From NCBI GenBank assembly GCA_002382755.1, contig DFZT01000056.1, positions 45,933 to 72,962 on the forward strand: a stretch of 27,030 bases of DNA, read 5' to 3'. How positions within the stretch are numbered: the first letter of the stretch is position 1; the number at the start of each line of letters is the position of its first letter. The translations under genes were made by a program, and so were the position numbers. This DNA is from Firmicutes bacterium UBA4049 (GTDB lineage Bacteria > Bacillota > Desulfotomaculia > Desulfotomaculales > Nap2-2B). Shown piece after piece: positions 24,284 through 27,030 of this stretch. The notes below the pieces were generated by a model. That model searched no databases and was not told the origin of the DNA. It was given only the letters and a program-made list of their open reading frames with translations.

Positions 24284-25444
24284 ATGAACGATAGAGAAGT
24301 TTATATCATTGGGGCGGGCATGACCCAGCTATACAGAAAAGCTCCGATGCCCCTTGATGAACTGGGCAGACAGGCTATATTTGCGGCGGTAAAAGACGCC
24401 GGAATTAACTTTAAAGAAATAGGATCGGTAACTGTGGGGAACATGGGCGGGCTGTCAGGCGCCATCTGCATCGGTCAGCGGATTGCCTGCTCGCTCGGAC
24501 TCGGCGGAGTCCCCATGATCAACGTGGAGAGCGCCTGCTCAAGCGGCGCCATGGCAGTCAACAAGGCGGTCGAGCATGTTGCCTCCGGCAAATGCGACGT
24601 AGCCTTGGCCGTTGGTGTTGAGCATCTTTCTTCCGTCAGGGGCAGCGGAACTGCTTTCGCTCCTGATTCAAGAGACCCGGAAGGCTTGCAGGGAGCAACC
24701 ATGCCCGGCATTTACGCAATGAGAACCCGCCGCTATATGCACGAGTTCGGCGCCACGCTTGAGGATATGGCGCTTGTTGCCGTCAAGAACCGCAGGCACG
24801 CGATGAACAACCCCTATTCTTCCTTCAGAACTCCAATCACTGTGGAAGAGGTCGTCAACGCCAGGATGGTTGCCGACCCGCTTACCCTTTTAATGAGCTG
24901 CCCCAATGCCGACGGCGGCGCTTCCGTTGTCGTGGCGACCAAAGAAGTGGCTCAGAGATTAGGCAAAAAGCTGGTCAAGGTTGCGGCCAGCCACATTACT
25001 TCCGGTATTTTCAAGAATTCATTCAGGGATTTTACAGAAATGGAAATTACCATCCGCGGCGCCAAAGAGTCCTATGAAGAGGCAGGCCTTGGCCCCGATG
25101 ACATCAGCATGGTTGAATGCCACGACGCATTCGTTATCGGTGAAGTATTATACCTGGAAGCCATGGGATTCTGCAAGCATGGCGAGGCTATCCCCTTCCT
25201 GAAGAGCGGCCAGTCCGATTACGGCGGGAAGGTAGTCTTCAGCCCGAGGGGCGGTTTGCTGTCCTGCGGCCATCCGACAGGGTGCTCGGGATGCGCTCAG
25301 ATCGTAGAGGCCACCTGGCAGCTGCGCGGCGAAGCCGGAGACCGTCAGGTACCGGGCTGCAAAGCAGCATTAACACACGTAACAGGCGGTGGGGTGTACG
25401 GTCTGGATAACGCAGCCTGCACCATACATATTCTAACTAATTAG
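24284..25444 (+). CDS. Thiolase family acyl-CoA C-acyltransferase (SCPx/BbsB-like)
   Basis: Thiolase-fold enzyme for cleavage or formation of a beta-ketoacyl-CoA. The nucleophile is C85 (ESACSSGAMA), with H280 in CHDAF and H330 in SCGHPTGCSG. The C-terminal CxGGG cysteine of classical thiolases is absent (HVTGGGVYG), as is usual for the SCPx-like group that pairs with DUF35 proteins; C334 or C279 could stand in, but this is not known. The ATG at 24284 (386 residues) follows AAAGGGAGG by 12 nt and matches the family start (REVYIIGAGMT). An in-frame ATG at 24254 lies ahead of that site and is less likely. It is followed 15 bp later by the first SDR. Confidence 0.92.
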   Translation: MNDREVYIIGAGMTQLYRKAPMPLDELGRQAIFAAVKDAGINFKEIGSVTVGNMGGLSGAICIGQRIACSLGLGGVPMINVESACSSGAMAVNKAVEHVASGKCDVALAVGVEHLSSVRGSGTAFAPDSRDPEGLQGATMPGIYAMRTRRYMHEFGATLEDMALVAVKNRRHAMNNPYSSFRTPITVEEVVNARMVADPLTLLMSCPNADGGASVVVATKEVAQRLGKKLVKVAASHITSGIFKNSFRDFTEMEITIRGAKESYEEAGLGPDDISMVECHDAFVIGEVLYLEAMGFCKHGEAIPFLKSGQSDYGGKVVFSPRGGLLSCGHPTGCSGCAQIVEATWQLRGEAGDRQVPGCKAALTHVTGGGVYGLDNAACTIHILTN

Positions 25445-25459
25445 TAAGGGGATGATCGA

Positions 25460-26221
25460 ATGGGTGTCAAAGTAAAAGACAGGGTCGCCCTTATTACCGG
25501 CTCCGGAAGCGGAATTGGTGAAGGCGTAGCCAAAAGGCTTTCCCAAAATGGGGCCAAAATCGTAATCAATGATGTAGTGCAAGAAAAGATCGACAAAGTC
25601 GTGGCAGACATAAAGGCGGCCGGCGGCGAAGCTATCGGCATGAACATTGACATTACCAAAAAAGACCAGGTCGATGAAATGTTCAAAAAGACAGTTGAGA
25701 CCTTTGGGCGGATCGACATTCTGGTTAACAATGCGGGAGTGTCAAGGGACAAAGGCATTTTGAAGCTGACCGAAGAGGACTGGGATTTTGTAGTAGATAT
25801 CAACCTTAAAGGGCAGTTTTTCTGCTGCCAAGGCGCGATAGGATACATGAGAGAGCAAAAATTTGGCCGGATCGTTAATATTTCTTCCCGCGCCTGGTTG
25901 GGCGGGGTCGGTCAAGCAAACTACGCCGCTTCCAAAGGCGGGGTGGTCAGTCTCACCCGGACTCTGGCTTTAGAGCTGGCCAGGTTTGGGATCAATGTCA
26001 ACTGCATATGCCCTGGCTTAATCAAAACACCGCTTTATGATGCTTTGACCGAAGAACAGGTCGCTAATTTAATTAAGGCGCAGCCGATGGGCGCAATTGG
26101 GAATCCTAACGATATAGCCCAGGGCGTACTGTTCTTTGTGGATGACGATGCCGGTTACGTTACCGGACAGGTTATCTTTATCTGCGGTGGAAGAAGCCTG
26201 TGGAGCTCTTTATCCGTATAA
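25460..26221 (+). CDS. Short-chain dehydrogenase/reductase 1 (FabG/BbsC-D-like)
   Basis: A 253-residue Rossmann-fold oxidoreductase, probably acting on a 3-hydroxyacyl-CoA / 3-ketoacyl-CoA pair. It has the cofactor motif TGSGSGIGEG, NNAG, and a full catalytic tetrad: N115, Ser142 or Ser143 (NISSRAWLGG), Y155 and K159 (YAASK). An acidic residue at the end of strand 2 (INDVV) favours NAD over NADP. The C-terminus is CGGRSLWSSLSV. AAGGGG lies 10 nt before the ATG. It is about two-thirds identical, by eye, to the SDR that follows 17 bp downstream. Both lie just behind the DUF35-thiolase pair, the neighbourhood seen for bbsCD in toluene degraders. Confidence 0.92.
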   Translation: MGVKVKDRVALITGSGSGIGEGVAKRLSQNGAKIVINDVVQEKIDKVVADIKAAGGEAIGMNIDITKKDQVDEMFKKTVETFGRIDILVNNAGVSRDKGILKLTEEDWDFVVDINLKGQFFCCQGAIGYMREQKFGRIVNISSRAWLGGVGQANYAASKGGVVSLTRTLALELARFGINVNCICPGLIKTPLYDALTEEQVANLIKAQPMGAIGNPNDIAQGVLFFVDDDAGYVTGQVIFICGGRSLWSSLSV

Positions 26222-26238
26222 AGCGAGGAGGGTGGAAA

Positions 26239-26985
26239 ATGCAAATAAAAGACAGAGTAGCGCTGATTACCGGTTCCGGCGGCGGAATAGGCGAAGGAAT
26301 TGCCAAGGCAATGATTAATGAAGGCGCCAAGGTAGTAATTTTAGATATCGTACCGGCCAGTGTGGACCGCGTCGTAGGCGAGCTTAAGGCGGCCGGCGGC
26401 GAAGCCATTGGTGTTGTCGGGGATATAACCAAAAAAGATGAAGTTGACACGATGTTCAAAAAGGCCGTTGACACCTTCGGCAGGCTCGACATTCTGGTCA
26501 ACAACGCCGGTATTGCCAAGGACAAAGGATTCCTGAAGATGACTGAATCAGACTGGGACGCCGTTCTAGCCGTTAACTTAAAGGGAATGTTTTTATGCAC
26601 CCAGGCTGCAATGGGGTACATGCGGGAGCAAAATTACGGACGGGTTATCAACATTTCTTCCCGCGCCTGGTTGGGCGGCCCCGGACAGGCCAATTACGCC
26701 GCTTCCAAAGGCGGAGTGGTCAGCCTGACCCGTTCTCTGGCGTTGGAAATGGCCAAACGGGGAATTACAGTCAATTGTGTAGCACCCGGGTTAACTAACA
26801 CACCACTGTGGCAGGCGCTGCCGGAAGAGACCAAAGCCCGTCTGATCAAGGCGCAGCCCACTCAGACAATCGGGAGCGTGTATGATATCGCCCGCGGCGT
26901 AATCTTCTTCGCTGCTGACGGTTCCAGCTACATTACCGGCCAGGTTGTTTATATTTGCGGAGGCAGAAGCCTCTACGCAGGTTGA
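26239..26985 (+). CDS. Short-chain dehydrogenase/reductase 2, paralogue of SDR 1
   Basis: A 248-residue SDR with TGSGGGIGEG, NNAG, and an intact tetrad: N113, Ser140 or Ser141, Y153 and K157. ILDIV at the end of strand 2 again suggests NAD. The start is the ATG at 26239 behind GAGGAGGG; an upstream in-frame ATG at 26200 lies inside SDR 1. The block SSRAWLGG-GQANYAASKGG and the C-terminal CGGRSL are shared with SDR 1, so the pair arose by tandem duplication. In BbsCD one subunit has lost catalytic residues; here neither has. The window ends 45 bp later with an AAAAGGGG that could serve a further gene. Confidence 0.92.
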   Translation: MQIKDRVALITGSGGGIGEGIAKAMINEGAKVVILDIVPASVDRVVGELKAAGGEAIGVVGDITKKDEVDTMFKKAVDTFGRLDILVNNAGIAKDKGFLKMTESDWDAVLAVNLKGMFLCTQAAMGYMREQNYGRVINISSRAWLGGPGQANYAASKGGVVSLTRSLALEMAKRGITVNCVAPGLTNTPLWQALPEETKARLIKAQPTQTIGSVYDIARGVIFFAADGSSYITGQVVYICGGRSLYAG

Positions 26986-27030
26986 TCCTAATAATTGAAA
27001 AGCTGCAGAAAAGGGGTTGGCAAAATAGCA

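Noticed and set aside
23817..26985. Assigning the module directly to anaerobic toluene (benzylsuccinate) degradation
   Set aside because: No benzylsuccinate synthase, CoA-transferase or hydratase is in the window, and both SDRs are catalytically intact, so only the enzyme types, not the substrate, can be claimed.

Overview
The window looks like chromosome of an anaerobic, endospore-forming Firmicute of the Peptococcaceae / Desulfotomaculum-Pelotomaculum type. This is inferred from three things: a tricistronic spore-germination receptor operon, an archaeal-type (class V) fructose-1,6-bisphosphatase, and a large acyl-CoA dehydrogenase/ETF gene set typical of syntrophic or acid-oxidising anaerobes. 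Non-ATG starts are frequent: TTG or GTG fits the ribosome-binding site in at least eight genes. Genus-level placement cannot be proved from this sequence. No tRNA, rRNA, CRISPR array, insertion sequence or phage gene was seen, and no gap between genes exceeds 300 bp.

Layout. Positions 1-5650 (+) carry housekeeping genes: the end of lysA, a DHH/CBS/tRNA-nucleotidyltransferase fusion, an M50 membrane metalloprotease and trpS with an iron-sulfur-type cysteine motif. A two-way terminator separates trpS from a convergent class V FBPase gene (5761-6864, -), which has a promoter-rich 223-bp leader containing a possible 13-codon mini-gene. Positions 7088-11336 (-) are a gerA-type operon (A, B, C subunits plus a small two-helix membrane protein). 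Next come a UPF0173 metallo-beta-lactamase-fold hydrolase (-) and a divergent intergenic region with a tandem 11-bp repeat and a promoter.

Positions 12457-21992 (+) form one long co-directional cluster: 4HBT thioesterase, acyl-CoA ligase, stand-alone FabF-type ketosynthase, acyl-CoA dehydrogenase 1, etfB, etfA, acyl-CoA dehydrogenase 2, and two tandem PAC2-family proteins. After a convergent mreB/mbl gene (-) and a DUF4416 gene (+), a second cluster starts at 23817 behind its own promoter: Zn-ribbon/OB-fold (DUF35) protein, thiolase, and two tandem short-chain dehydrogenases. It runs to the end of the window.

How it may work together (inference): the ligase would activate a carboxylic acid to its CoA thioester. 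The two paralogous dehydrogenases would desaturate it and pass electrons to EtfAB. The SDR pair would oxidise hydroxyacyl-CoA, and the DUF35-thiolase pair would cleave (or make) the C-C bond, as in the BbsA/BbsB and BbsC/BbsD modules of anaerobic toluene degradation. The ketosynthase, the thioesterase and the PAC2 pair do not fit a plain beta-oxidation pathway and are the main reason to look again. No enoyl-CoA hydratase, CoA-transferase or acyl carrier protein is visible, so the pathway is incomplete here and its substrate is unknown.
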